Below, one piece after another: positions 38,386 to 46,383 of a DNA stretch of 64,000 nucleotides; the stretch's first letter is position 1; each line of letters opens with the position of its first letter. Under the pieces are notes generated by a model that was given only the letters and a program-made list of their open reading frames with translations, was not told where the DNA came from and did no database searches. The DNA is taken from contig JBBATK010000001.1 of the NCBI GenBank assembly GCA_040398805.1, positions 594,001 through 658,000 of the forward strand, read 5' to 3'. Source of the DNA: JBBATK01 sp040398805. Lineage in GTDB: Bacteria > Bacteroidota > Ignavibacteria > Kapaibacteriales > NICIL-2. The position numbers were made by a program, and so were the translations under genes.

Positions 38386-38449
38386 AGGCGTCGAGATGGG
38401 AAATGATACCGTGAAACGATAGGTACGTCGGGCCCCGATGGACCGCCTG

Positions 38450-38457
38450 CAAAACTA
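38450..38457 (-). promoter_or_regulatory. Bacteroidota-type -7 promoter element for the VPS10-like gene
   Basis: On the minus strand it reads TAGTTTTG, an exact TAnnTTTG match, 65 bases before the start codon. Confidence 0.5.
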
Positions 38458-38586
38458 CATGCGACAGCATTGCCGTGACATTCCCTTGTTGGGCCCGAGA
38501 ACACAGACACTGGTATCCTTCCACAACACGGAGCGGCAGCCACTCTACACCACAAAGAAGCGGTTCGTCCGTACTTGCTTCCCTCG

Positions 38587-38594
38587 TAGTTTTG
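38587..38594 (+). promoter_or_regulatory. Bacteroidota-type -7 promoter element for the dprE/hpn operon
   Basis: Exact TAnnTTTG (TAGTTTTG followed by C), 34 bases before the start at 38628, with TTCG 19 bases upstream as a possible -33 element. It supports the start at 38628, since the frame is open further upstream. Confidence 0.6.
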
Positions 38595-38627
38595 CTACGT
38601 ACTCACGTGACAACCTTCCGGACTTGT

Positions 38628-40106
38628 ATGACGGACCGCGAACACTCATCATCGACGAAACAGCTCGAGCTCACGCCGATCGTCCCCGCACGTCCGCTGG
38701 TCGTGGACTTGGACTTCACGGTCCTTGCCACCGATATCACCTATGAATCGATCATCCTGGCGCTGAAAAACGATCCCTTGTCGCTATTCCGGATGCCCTT
38801 CTGGTATGCCGAAGGCAAGGTGGCCTTCAAGAACAATCTGGTCCGACTCGGTGCGGTTCCCGATGCCGAGCATCTGCCGTTGAACGCCTCGGTGATGGAG
38901 TTCATCCTCGAGCAGAAGCAGGGCGGACGGCGGATCATCCTTGCCACGGCAAGTCATGAAACGCCGGTGCGCGCGGTAGCGGAGCGTCTGGGTGTCTTCG
39001 ACGATGTCATCGCGACGTCGGACGGACCCAATGTGGGCGGAGCCAATAAGGTGACCGCCATCAGGTCGTTGATCGGAGAAGAGGAATTCGATTACATCGG
39101 TGATCGCGGTGCGGACATTCCCGTATGGAAGGCGTCTCACTCCACGCTTGCGGTGAACCCGACCCCGGCGTTGGAGAAAAGCTTCGGTCGCCCCTTCGAT
39201 AAGGTCTTCCACGAACCGCGACCGACATTGCGTGACTTCTTGCGACTCGTGCGGGTGCATCAGTGGCTGAAGAACGTGCTGCTGTTCCTGCCGCTCGTTC
39301 TTGCGCATCAAGTAGGTGATATCTCGAAAGTCTTCGAATGCGCGCTCGCCTTCGCGGCGTTCAGTCTGTGTGCATCCGGTGTCTATGTGATCAACGACAT
39401 CCTCGATCTCGAATCCGACAGGGCGCATCCGCGAAAGAGGAAACGTCCGTTCGCCTCAGGAGTCATTCCCGTGCAAACGGGTCTTCTCCTTGCTCCGTCG
39501 CTCTTCATCGTATCCGGCCTTATCGCGTCCACCATTTCTCCGGGATTCTTCGCGGCGCTGACCTTGTATGTCGTGTTCACGAGCATGTATACACTCTCGC
39601 TCAAGCGCATTCCACTGGTCGATGTCTTCGTGTTGGCCGGCTTGTACGCGTATCGCGTGTGGTGTGGCGCCATTGCCGTCGAGGTCCCCATCTCGGCATG
39701 GATGTTGGCGTTCTCCATGTTCATGTTCCTCAGTCTTGCCTTCGTCAAGCGTTCGTCGGAGCTTGGAACATTGAAGAGAAGTAACGGCGTGGAGACGAAG
39801 GGTCGCGGCTACTCGGTCCACGATGCCGATGCCGTCCGCAGCATGGGAGTGACAAGCGGATATATGGCCGTTCTTGTCATGGCGTTGTATATCAACAGTG
39901 CGGATGTTCGCGGACTCTACCTTCACCCCCAACGACTATGGTTCGTCGTTCCTCTCATCCTGTATTGGATATCCCGCGTCTGGTTGATCGCGGAACGTGG
40001 TGAGATGCGCGACGACCCCGTGATCTTCGCGTTGGAAGACCGCACAAGCTACGTGGTCGCAGCGGGCGTCGCGGCTGTCATACTTCTCTCAACCATCAAC
40101 TGGTGA
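38628..40106 (+). CDS. HAD phosphatase fused to a UbiA prenyltransferase (DPPR synthase-like)
   Basis: The 492-residue protein has an N-terminal HAD domain (about 20-200) with motif I DLDFTVL, a TASHE motif II, GGANKVTAI and the GDRGADIPV motif IV. The C-terminal UbiA domain (about 205-490) has roughly seven to eight hydrophobic segments, the NDILDLESDRAHPRKRKRPFASG aspartate motif and KRSSEL. The UbiA part resembles mycobacterial Rv3806c, which joins PRPP to decaprenyl phosphate; the HAD part could remove the 5-phosphate. The next gene overlaps the stop or starts three bases later. Taking on both steps in one chain is inference from domains and context. Confidence 0.85.
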   Translation: MTDREHSSSTKQLELTPIVPARPLVVDLDFTVLATDITYESIILALKNDPLSLFRMPFWYAEGKVAFKNNLVRLGAVPDAEHLPLNASVMEFILEQKQGGRRIILATASHETPVRAVAERLGVFDDVIATSDGPNVGGANKVTAIRSLIGEEEFDYIGDRGADIPVWKASHSTLAVNPTPALEKSFGRPFDKVFHEPRPTLRDFLRLVRVHQWLKNVLLFLPLVLAHQVGDISKVFECALAFAAFSLCASGVYVINDILDLESDRAHPRKRKRPFASGVIPVQTGLLLAPSLFIVSGLIASTISPGFFAALTLYVVFTSMYTLSLKRIPLVDVFVLAGLYAYRVWCGAIAVEVPISAWMLAFSMFMFLSLAFVKRSSELGTLKRSNGVETKGRGYSVHDADAVRSMGVTSGYMAVLVMALYINSADVRGLYLHPQRLWFVVPLILYWISRVWLIAERGEMRDDPVIFALEDRTSYVVAAGVAAVILLSTINW

Positions 40107-40108
40107 CG

Positions 40109-41419
40109 ATGTCCCGAATCGAATCGTGGGGGCGAACCCCTCAAGTACAGCATCGCGACATCGTGAACCTACAGTGGCGCGACGCGTTGCCCGATATCGG
40201 CGGCATGAGCGAGACGGTGCTCCCCTTCGGGAACGGACGGAGTTATGGAGACTCCTGCCTGAACGATGGCGGCGTGCTCTTGCGGACGCTTGCGATGAAT
40301 CACCTGATCAGCATCGACGAAGAAGCGCTCCTCGTTCGGTGCGAAAGCGGTATCACCTTTGCTGAACTCTTATCCGTTCTGGTTCCGCGCGGCTTGTTCG
40401 TGCCCGTGACTCCGGGAACGAAGATGTTGACAGTGGGAGGTGCTATCGCCAACGACGTGCATGGGAAGAATCATCACTCGGCCGGCACCTTCGGGTGCCA
40501 TGTCACTCGCTTCGAGTTATACCGTTCGGACGGAACCGTGAGGATGTGCTCCCCTATAGAGAATCCCGAGCTGTTTTCCGCCACCATCGGCGGGCTAGGT
40601 CTGACAGGTCTGATCACGTGGGCGGAGTTCACCGTTATACGCATCCCTTCGGCCTTCATCCGTCAGGAGAACTTCCGCTTCGCGAACATCGACGAGTATC
40701 TGGCCACATCGAGGGAGCATGATGCCGTTTTCCCGTATGTGGTATCATGGATCGATTGCTCGGTCCGAGGAAAGGGTCTTGGCCGTGGCATCTACATGGG
40801 AGGTTCGTTCACGCCGGTGGAGAGGGATGCGTTCAACGAACCGCCCGTGCGCACAAGGTCGCTTCCCGTGGAGATGCCGTCCTGGTTCCTGAACACGTTG
40901 ACCGTGCGCCTTTTCAACTTCGGCTTCTACCACAAGCAGTGGAGACGGCACTCCCGCTTTCGCGTTCATTACAATCCGTTCTTCTATCCCTTGGATGCCA
41001 TCCACGGCTGGAACAAGCTGTACGGGAGGGCAGGATTCTATCAGTATCAATGCGTCGTTCCCTATGCCACGGCACCGCAGGCCTTGCACGAGTTGTTGCG
41101 AACGACGGCGAAGTCCGGGAAAGCATCCTTTCTTGCGGTCCTGAAGAACTTCGGTGCCATGAGTTCCCCCGGCATGCTCTCGTTTCCCGCCGAAGGGGTC
41201 ACCTTGAGTATGGACTTTCGCAACGAGGGTAGCGCCACGTTGAAACTCATGAACGAACTCGATACGATCGTGCGGTCGGCAGGCGGACGTCTGTATCCGG
41301 CAAAGGATGCGCGCATGAGCAAGGACCATTTCCTGAGTTCGTATCCCCGATGGGACGAATTCCGGAAATGGATCGATCCGAGGTTTTCCTCCACATTCTA
41401 TCGCCGCATGGCAGACTGA
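40109..41419 (+). CDS. dprE1: Decaprenylphosphoryl-beta-D-ribose 2-oxidase-like (DprE1)
   Basis: The ATG at 40109 is used; a GTG at 40103 overlaps the upstream stop. The 436-residue flavoprotein follows DprE1 closely: GNGRSYGDS near residue 42, PGTKMLTVGGAIANDVHGKNHHSAGTFG (about 102-129), FYPLDAIHGWNKLYGRAGFYQYQ and GGRLYPAKD with the lysine equal to catalytic K418 of M. tuberculosis. The position of benzothiazinone-target Cys387 aligns with Ser367 here (LSMDF). It should oxidise polyprenyl-phosphate ribose to the 2-keto intermediate. It is followed after four bases by the SDR partner. Confidence 0.88.
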   Translation: MSRIESWGRTPQVQHRDIVNLQWRDALPDIGGMSETVLPFGNGRSYGDSCLNDGGVLLRTLAMNHLISIDEEALLVRCESGITFAELLSVLVPRGLFVPVTPGTKMLTVGGAIANDVHGKNHHSAGTFGCHVTRFELYRSDGTVRMCSPIENPELFSATIGGLGLTGLITWAEFTVIRIPSAFIRQENFRFANIDEYLATSREHDAVFPYVVSWIDCSVRGKGLGRGIYMGGSFTPVERDAFNEPPVRTRSLPVEMPSWFLNTLTVRLFNFGFYHKQWRRHSRFRVHYNPFFYPLDAIHGWNKLYGRAGFYQYQCVVPYATAPQALHELLRTTAKSGKASFLAVLKNFGAMSSPGMLSFPAEGVTLSMDFRNEGSATLKLMNELDTIVRSAGGRLYPAKDARMSKDHFLSSYPRWDEFRKWIDPRFSSTFYRRMAD

Positions 41420-41423
41420 CATC

Positions 41424-42173
41424 ATGGCCACATCACTCGCCATCATCGGCGCCACCTCCGCCATCGCGCAGGAAGTGGCTCGCATCCACGCCTCCCGAGG
41501 CGCATCGCTCTTCGTCACCGCCCGCTCGCCCGAGAAGTGCGCCATCATCAAAGCGGATCTTCTTTCGCGCGGCGCACGGCAGGTGGATACCGCGGTATTC
41601 GATGCGCAGACGGATTTCGCCTCGAGGGACATTCTCCGGGAGATCGCAGCCGTGCAACCTTCGTGCTGCGCCATCCTTATCGCCCATGGGGTATTGTCCG
41701 ACAACACCCTGTGTGCCGGTGACGAGCATCGGGCCGTGAGCGACTTCACGATCAACGCCACATCGGTGATCGCCGTATGCACGCAAGCCGCGCGTTGGTA
41801 CGAGTCGCATACCTTCCCCTTGACGCCCTGCATCGCCGTCATCTCCAGCGTGGCCGGAGACCGCGGACGAGGAAGCAATTATTATTACGGCGCCGCAAAA
41901 GGTGCGGTGACGATCTTCCTTCAGGGTCTGCGGAACCGACTCTTCAAGAAGGGCATTCACGTGGTGACCATCAAACCCGGTTTCGTGGATACGCCGATGA
42001 CGGCGCACATTCCGAAGAACCCGCTCTTCGCTTCCCCTCAGAACGTGGCCCGCGCCATTGTCCGAGCCATGGAACGAGGAACAGACGTCGTGTACGTGCC
42101 GGGGTTCTGGCGCTACATCATGCTCATCATCCGACTCATCCCCGAGCGGGTATTCAAACGATTGGGACTGTAG
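41424..42173 (+). CDS. dprE2: Short-chain dehydrogenase, DprE2-like
   Basis: The 249-residue SDR has the cofactor loop IIGATSAIAQ at the N-terminus and the catalytic ISSVAGDRGRGSNYYYGAAKGA segment with Ser, Tyr and Lys. GFVDTPMT follows, and the C-terminal hydrophobic stretch (VPGFWRYIMLIIRLIPERVF) is typical of DprE2. It should reduce the 2-keto intermediate made by DprE1 to polyprenyl-phosphate arabinose. The four-base spacing from dprE1 indicates translational coupling. Confidence 0.87.
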   Translation: MATSLAIIGATSAIAQEVARIHASRGASLFVTARSPEKCAIIKADLLSRGARQVDTAVFDAQTDFASRDILREIAAVQPSCCAILIAHGVLSDNTLCAGDEHRAVSDFTINATSVIAVCTQAARWYESHTFPLTPCIAVISSVAGDRGRGSNYYYGAAKGAVTIFLQGLRNRLFKKGIHVVTIKPGFVDTPMTAHIPKNPLFASPQNVARAIVRAMERGTDVVYVPGFWRYIMLIIRLIPERVFKRLGL

Positions 42174-42181
42174 CAACCACG

Positions 42182-43183
42182 ATGACAGGGATGCACACAG
42201 TGGTGGTGCATCGGAACGAGCTATGTATACACCTCGCACGAACGACTATGGCCGTCGATGCCGACATACTGCACGAGTTGTTACTCGAAACCGGTGGACG
42301 GTTCGCGACGACAAGCGAGCGTGATGCCTATGCCTTCTGTGAGCGCATGGCATCCTCCCACTATGAGAACTTCCCCGTGGCCTCAAGGTTGGTGCGGTCG
42401 GACGTGCGACCGCATATCGCGGCCGTGTACGCATTCGCCCGACTTGCCGATGATATCGCGGATGAGCTCAGGACGGAACCGCAGGAGAAGGAGCGGCTTC
42501 TTCAGACACTGCTCGACAGACTCCGGAAAGGAGGGCAGACCTCGCATCCGATCATACGCGCGATGTCGACCACCATGGCTCGGTGCAGTCTCCCTTTTTC
42601 CCTTCCCGAGCGCTTGATCCGTGCGTTCAGCATGGACAGCTCCTTCCGTCAGCCCGACACGTGGAACGACGTTCTCGAGTACTGCCGATATTCGGCGAAT
42701 CCCGTTGGTGAAACGGTACTGAGGATCCACGGAGTGCACGACGCGGCGTCGATAGAGTTCTCCGACCGCATCTGCACGGCTCTTCAGCTCATCAATTTCT
42801 GGCAGGATCAATCGGTGGATCATCCGCGCGGTCGGTGCTATATCCCGAAGAATCTGTGCGCGCAGAATGGTGTGCGGTATGTGCTCGGACGACTCGAGGC
42901 GTCGGAGCCTGCAGGCGGGCGACCGGATCCGCAACGTCTTCGATCGTTGTATGATATCCTGTTCACTCGCACGCGTGAGCTCATGACCTCGGGACGTCCG
43001 ATATTGACCGGCATCCATGATCGTCGACTAAGGGCGGAGCTGACTTTGATCATCGAGAGCGCGACGAGACTGCTGGAGCGTTGCACGCGGATGCACGAAG
43101 AGTTACTCGATAAACGTCCTACCATTGGTTACGGGGATGTTCCCATCATTGCTCTCCGAGCCATTCCATCGTACTTTGCATGA
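42182..43183 (+). CDS. hpnC: HpnC-type squalene/phytoene synthase
   Basis: The start is uncertain: ATG at 42182 gives 333 residues, and ATG at 42248 (MAVDADIL) gives 311, both without a clear ribosome-binding site. The enzyme has the HpnC signatures SHYENFPVAS, ARLADDIADE (first aspartate motif), CRYSANPVGETVLRIHG and NFWQDQSVDHPRGRCYIP (second motif). In the HpnCDE route HpnC acts with HpnD and HpnE to turn two FPP molecules into squalene. Its stop overlaps the hpnD start by four bases (ATGA). It sits nine bases after the DprE2-like gene. Confidence 0.9.
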   Translation: MTGMHTVVVHRNELCIHLARTTMAVDADILHELLLETGGRFATTSERDAYAFCERMASSHYENFPVASRLVRSDVRPHIAAVYAFARLADDIADELRTEPQEKERLLQTLLDRLRKGGQTSHPIIRAMSTTMARCSLPFSLPERLIRAFSMDSSFRQPDTWNDVLEYCRYSANPVGETVLRIHGVHDAASIEFSDRICTALQLINFWQDQSVDHPRGRCYIPKNLCAQNGVRYVLGRLEASEPAGGRPDPQRLRSLYDILFTRTRELMTSGRPILTGIHDRRLRAELTLIIESATRLLERCTRMHEELLDKRPTIGYGDVPIIALRAIPSYFA

Positions 43184-44070
43184 TGTCTGATGTAGCTGCA
43201 TATCACGGGCACGCCGGGGCGAGTCCCACGCGTTCACGAACGAACTTCTACTATTCGTTCTCCTTCCTCCCGAGGGCGGAGCGTGAGGCTATTCACACCG
43301 TGTATGCCTTCTGCAAGCACATCGACGACATTGTCGACGAAAATCCTACGACCGACACGGCGAAGGTCCTCGAGAAGCGCGAGCGGCTGCAGTGGTGGCG
43401 TCAGCAGATCGACGCCCTGTACGCAGGCGAGTCGACCCATGCGGTTGTGGCCACCCTTGGTCCGGTGGTTCGATCATTCTCGATACCCAAGCAGTATTTC
43501 CTCACCCTCATCGACGGGTGCGAGCGCGACCTTATCCAACGTCGGTACGAGACCTTCGACGAACTCAAGGACTATTGTTACAGCGTAGCAGGTATCGTGG
43601 GCCTGATAAGCATCGAAATCTTCGGGTACAAATACGAGCAGACAAAGGAATACGCCGTGAATCTCGGGTATGCGTTGCAGCTCACGAACATCCTGCGAGA
43701 CATCAAGCACGACAAGGATCGTGGGTACGTATATCTGCCGAAGGCAGACATGGCGAAGTTCAAATACACGGAAGCCGATCTCCTCAACGAAGTGTACGAC
43801 GAGCGGTTCGTGAACCTCATGGAATACGAAGCACGTCGGGCTCGGGAGTACTTTAACAAAGCCCGGGCGGCGCTCAGGTCCGACGAGCGTATCACCATGT
43901 TCGCCGCGGAAATCATGGATGCCATCTACTACCGGATTCTGGAGAAGATCGAATTGAAGAACTACGATGTTTTCCGCCATCGGGTGCGCGTATCCACCAT
44001 CCACAAGGTGTGGATAGCCATAAAATTGTACGTGTATACCAGGGTCATGGTCCAACGGGTAAAATCATAA
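43180..44070 (+). CDS. hpnD: HpnD-type presqualene diphosphate synthase
   Basis: The 296-residue protein starts with ATG overlapping the hpnC stop. It has NFYYSFSFLPRAEREAIHTVYAFCKHIDDIVDE (first aspartate motif) and YALQLTNILRDIKHDKDRGYVYLP (second motif), the layout of HpnD/phytoene synthase. It should condense two FPP to presqualene diphosphate. hpnE, the flavin reductase that finishes the pathway, is not next to it. The same fold serves carotenoid synthesis, so a phytoene synthase role is the main alternative. Confidence 0.9.
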   Translation: MMSDVAAYHGHAGASPTRSRTNFYYSFSFLPRAEREAIHTVYAFCKHIDDIVDENPTTDTAKVLEKRERLQWWRQQIDALYAGESTHAVVATLGPVVRSFSIPKQYFLTLIDGCERDLIQRRYETFDELKDYCYSVAGIVGLISIEIFGYKYEQTKEYAVNLGYALQLTNILRDIKHDKDRGYVYLPKADMAKFKYTEADLLNEVYDERFVNLMEYEARRAREYFNKARAALRSDERITMFAAEIMDAIYYRILEKIELKNYDVFRHRVRVSTIHKVWIAIKLYVYTRVMVQRVKS

Positions 44071-44072
44071 CG

Positions 44073-44098
44073 AACCCGCCCCTCTCTCCGCGGTTTTT
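44073..44098 (+). terminator. Weak terminator after hpnD
   Basis: AACCCGC (44073-44079) can pair with GCGGTT (44090-44095) with one bulge, followed by five T. It would end the dprE/hpn operon. Confidence 0.4.
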
Positions 44099-44157
44099 CC
44101 TTCAGTGATACCCCTCTGTTTTCTATTTTGCGCCCGCCAATAACTACCCTGTTCCCT

Positions 44158-44637
44158 ATGGAAAACCCTATCGCATTCAGCGCAGAAGAATTGTCGAAAA
44201 TCGAGACGATCAAATCACGCTATCCAGATTCCAAGGCCGCTATCATGCCCGTGCTGTGGATGGCCCAGAAGAAGTGGGGCTGGTTGTCCGAAGACGTCAT
44301 GATGTACGTCGCGGGCATCATGAACCTACCCTTCGCGCATGTCATGGGCGTGGCCACGTTCTACACGATGTACTTCAAGAAGCCCATGGGCAAGTATCAT
44401 GTCCAGGTCTGCACGAACGTTTCCTGCATGCTACGTGGTGGCGACACGCTGTACGATCATGTGTGTTCGAAATACGGCATCCGTCACAACGAGACGTCGA
44501 CCGACGGAAAGATCTCGGTGGAAGAAGTGGAGTGCATGGGTGCGTGCGGTGGTGCTCCGATGATCGCCATCAATGAAGACTATTTCGAGAACGTCTCGTG
44601 GGAGAAGGTAGAGTCGCTGCTTGCCTCACTGTCCTGA
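44158..44637 (+). CDS. nuoE: NADH-quinone oxidoreductase subunit E
   Basis: The ATG at 44158 gives 159 residues; a TTG at 44128 would add ten unconserved ones. The thioredoxin-like [2Fe-2S] domain has the cysteines in VCTNVSCM and ECMGACGGAP, with the YFENVSWEKV tail. NuoE is part of the NADH-binding arm of complex I. nuoF and nuoG, its usual neighbours, are not here. The TATTTTG at 44125-44131 is one base short of the promoter core. Confidence 0.92.
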   Translation: MENPIAFSAEELSKIETIKSRYPDSKAAIMPVLWMAQKKWGWLSEDVMMYVAGIMNLPFAHVMGVATFYTMYFKKPMGKYHVQVCTNVSCMLRGGDTLYDHVCSKYGIRHNETSTDGKISVEEVECMGACGGAPMIAINEDYFENVSWEKVESLLASLS

Positions 44638-44691
44638 CCGAACGGACGTACCGCTCCTCCGCTCGACCGTACCTAACCCGGAAACATTTTG

Positions 44692-44724
44692 ATGCTCTGT
44701 CGGTTATTGCTACCGAGAGCATTT
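44692..44724 (+). terminator. Hairpin after nuoE
   Basis: ATGCTCT and CGGT (44692-44704) pair with ACCG and AGAGCAT (44712-44722) around a seven-base loop, with two bulged bases. The following T-tract is short. Confidence 0.5.
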
Positions 44725-44752
44725 CCCCTTCACATTTTTCGCAGGAGTCAGT

Positions 44753-45508
44753 ATGAGCATGGAAAACGGACGTCGTGAGTTCCTTGCACGTCTGTTCACC
44801 GGTGTGGTCGTTGTAGGTACCACCGGCAAAGCACTTGGCCAGATCGTGCCGCGCATTATCGAGACCGATCGTCCGGACACGATCCAGGCCGAATACGTCA
44901 TCGATCTTTCCCTTTCCAAGTATGCGAATCTCCTTCAGGACCTCACCTCCGTGTCGATAACGGGTACGGGTATCTCATCGGCATCGATCATCGTGATGCG
45001 TGTGGGGACCGATGAGTATGTGGCTCTGGAAAATTCCTGCACACATGAGGGTGGCAGAATGGGCGCATTCAGTAAGACCAGTATGGTCTTCACGTGTTCG
45101 TCGCACGGAGCGACCTTCGACAGCAAGGGCGTCCACAAGTCAGGTCCCGGCGGCGGTGCCTTGAGGTCCTACCCTGTGACCTTCGATAAAGCCGGCAACA
45201 GACTCATCCTCAACCGTCTTACGGATGTCCGCGACCTTACGCCGGATGCCTATTCCGTGCGGTGCTTCCCGAACCCGGCGTCGACGGAAACGACGTTCGA
45301 GTTCGGTCTGGAAGGGAATGGACGGGCCACCCTTGAAGTATTCGATGCTCGTGGCGGCCGAGTCGCAACCCTCGTGGATGGAGATATGGAATCCGGCGTG
45401 CACCAGATTCCCTTCTCCGTGGAAGGTCTCGCACCCGGAAGTTATGCGTACCGCTTGCGTACGCACCAGGGCTTTGTCACGGTCCGTCATCTCACTGTCG
45501 TCCGCTGA
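44753..45508 (+). CDS. Tat-exported Rieske protein with a T9SS-type C-terminal domain
   Basis: The ATG at 44753 has AGGAG five bases upstream. The 251-residue protein has a twin-arginine signal (RREFLARLF, R7-R8), a Rieske domain with the ligand pairs C96-x-H98 (CTHEGG) and C115-x-x-H118 (CSSHGA), and a separate ~80-residue tail. The tail (CFPNPASTETTFEFGL ... YAYRLRTHQGFV) looks like a T9SS type A sorting domain (PNPA start, GxY/GxV beta pattern). That combination suggests a folded [2Fe-2S] protein crossing the inner membrane by Tat and the outer membrane by T9SS. The usual bc1-type disulfide cysteine after CTH is missing, so it is more like a soluble ferredoxin-type Rieske. Confidence 0.83.
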   Translation: MSMENGRREFLARLFTGVVVVGTTGKALGQIVPRIIETDRPDTIQAEYVIDLSLSKYANLLQDLTSVSITGTGISSASIIVMRVGTDEYVALENSCTHEGGRMGAFSKTSMVFTCSSHGATFDSKGVHKSGPGGGALRSYPVTFDKAGNRLILNRLTDVRDLTPDAYSVRCFPNPASTETTFEFGLEGNGRATLEVFDARGGRVATLVDGDMESGVHQIPFSVEGLAPGSYAYRLRTHQGFVTVRHLTVVR

Positions 45509-45522
45509 TTCTTTTGACCGTC

Positions 45523-46383
45523 ATGATGCGTCGATTGTACCATAGAGCACCACTCTTTTCTCAGACCCTTCTGCTATGCATCGCAATGGGGTTCTTGAGC
45601 AATGTCGTTGCGCACAACATGGCCTACACATGGCTATCATTGCCGGCGGCATCGGTATTCTCCTCCCTTGAGTTGTGGCGATTGGTCTCGTACCCCTTTT
45701 CCAGCATGAGCAGTGCCAGCGTCATTCTGCTGTGCACCGTTCTTGCGTTGTTCGCCCCCTCGCTGGAGAAGATGCTGTCTACCAAGCGTCTTGCCTTGTA
45801 TGTGGCAGGTCTGGTTCTTGCTCAAGGGTTGCTGTACGCCACCCTATTGGCACAATCCTCCCAGAACGTGGTTCTCAGTGGTGGTGATAGCATTTCCTTC
45901 TTTCTCCTCGGCCTCTTCGCATTCCTCATGCCTCGAAGGGTATTGCGTATCAACAACGTCATCGAGATCCGTGGTTTGTTCCTTGTGTTCGTGCTTGCGT
46001 TGACGGCGTTCTGCGTGTCGGCGCTGACGGCCTATAAGGACCCGTCCACATACTTCTTCACTGGTGCCTTGTCTGGCGCCATCGGTGTTGCCTTCGCGGT
46101 GCTCGTGAGCACGCAGCTTCAGCTGAAGCTCCTGCGGTTCCGTTCCTATGCCATGGAGGTCGAATCATTCATCGACCAGCATGTGGAGTCTCCGCATTTG
46201 GAAGCGGTGGCGACAAACTCCGTCCGTGAACGTTTACAACAGCCCTCACCTCCTGCGGTGGCTGAGCAGATCACGGAAGAGGATATCAATCGACTACTCG
46301 ACAAGATCTTCGAACATGGTCAGGACTCGTTGACGGAGAGCGAGCGAGCCATTCTGGAAGAATACGCGCAGCGACTACGATAA
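45523..46383 (+). CDS. Rhomboid-like membrane protein, probably catalytically dead
   Basis: The 286-residue protein begins at ATG 45523 (45526 and TTG 45514 are alternatives) and has about six hydrophobic segments. LELWRLVSYPF is the rhomboid L1-loop pattern, and GGDSISFF holds a serine at the place of the rhomboid GxS. The last helix should carry the catalytic histidine but reads FFTGALSGAIGV, with none. The cytoplasmic tail NRLLDKIFEHGQDSLTESERAILEEYAQ is the small motif often found after bacterial rhomboids. It is therefore likely a rhomboid pseudoprotease; ligand unknown. Confidence 0.75.
   Translation: MMRRLYHRAPLFSQTLLLCIAMGFLSNVVAHNMAYTWLSLPAASVFSSLELWRLVSYPFSSMSSASVILLCTVLALFAPSLEKMLSTKRLALYVAGLVLAQGLLYATLLAQSSQNVVLSGGDSISFFLLGLFAFLMPRRVLRINNVIEIRGLFLVFVLALTAFCVSALTAYKDPSTYFFTGALSGAIGVAFAVLVSTQLQLKLLRFRSYAMEVESFIDQHVESPHLEAVATNSVRERLQQPSPPAVAEQITEEDINRLLDKIFEHGQDSLTESERAILEEYAQRLR

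Noticed and set aside
35122..38406. A 1094-codon plus-strand frame opposite the VPS10-like gene
   Set aside because: The minus-strand product has repeated Asp-boxes and a signal peptide; the plus-strand translation has no recognisable domain and arises from GC-rich codon bias.
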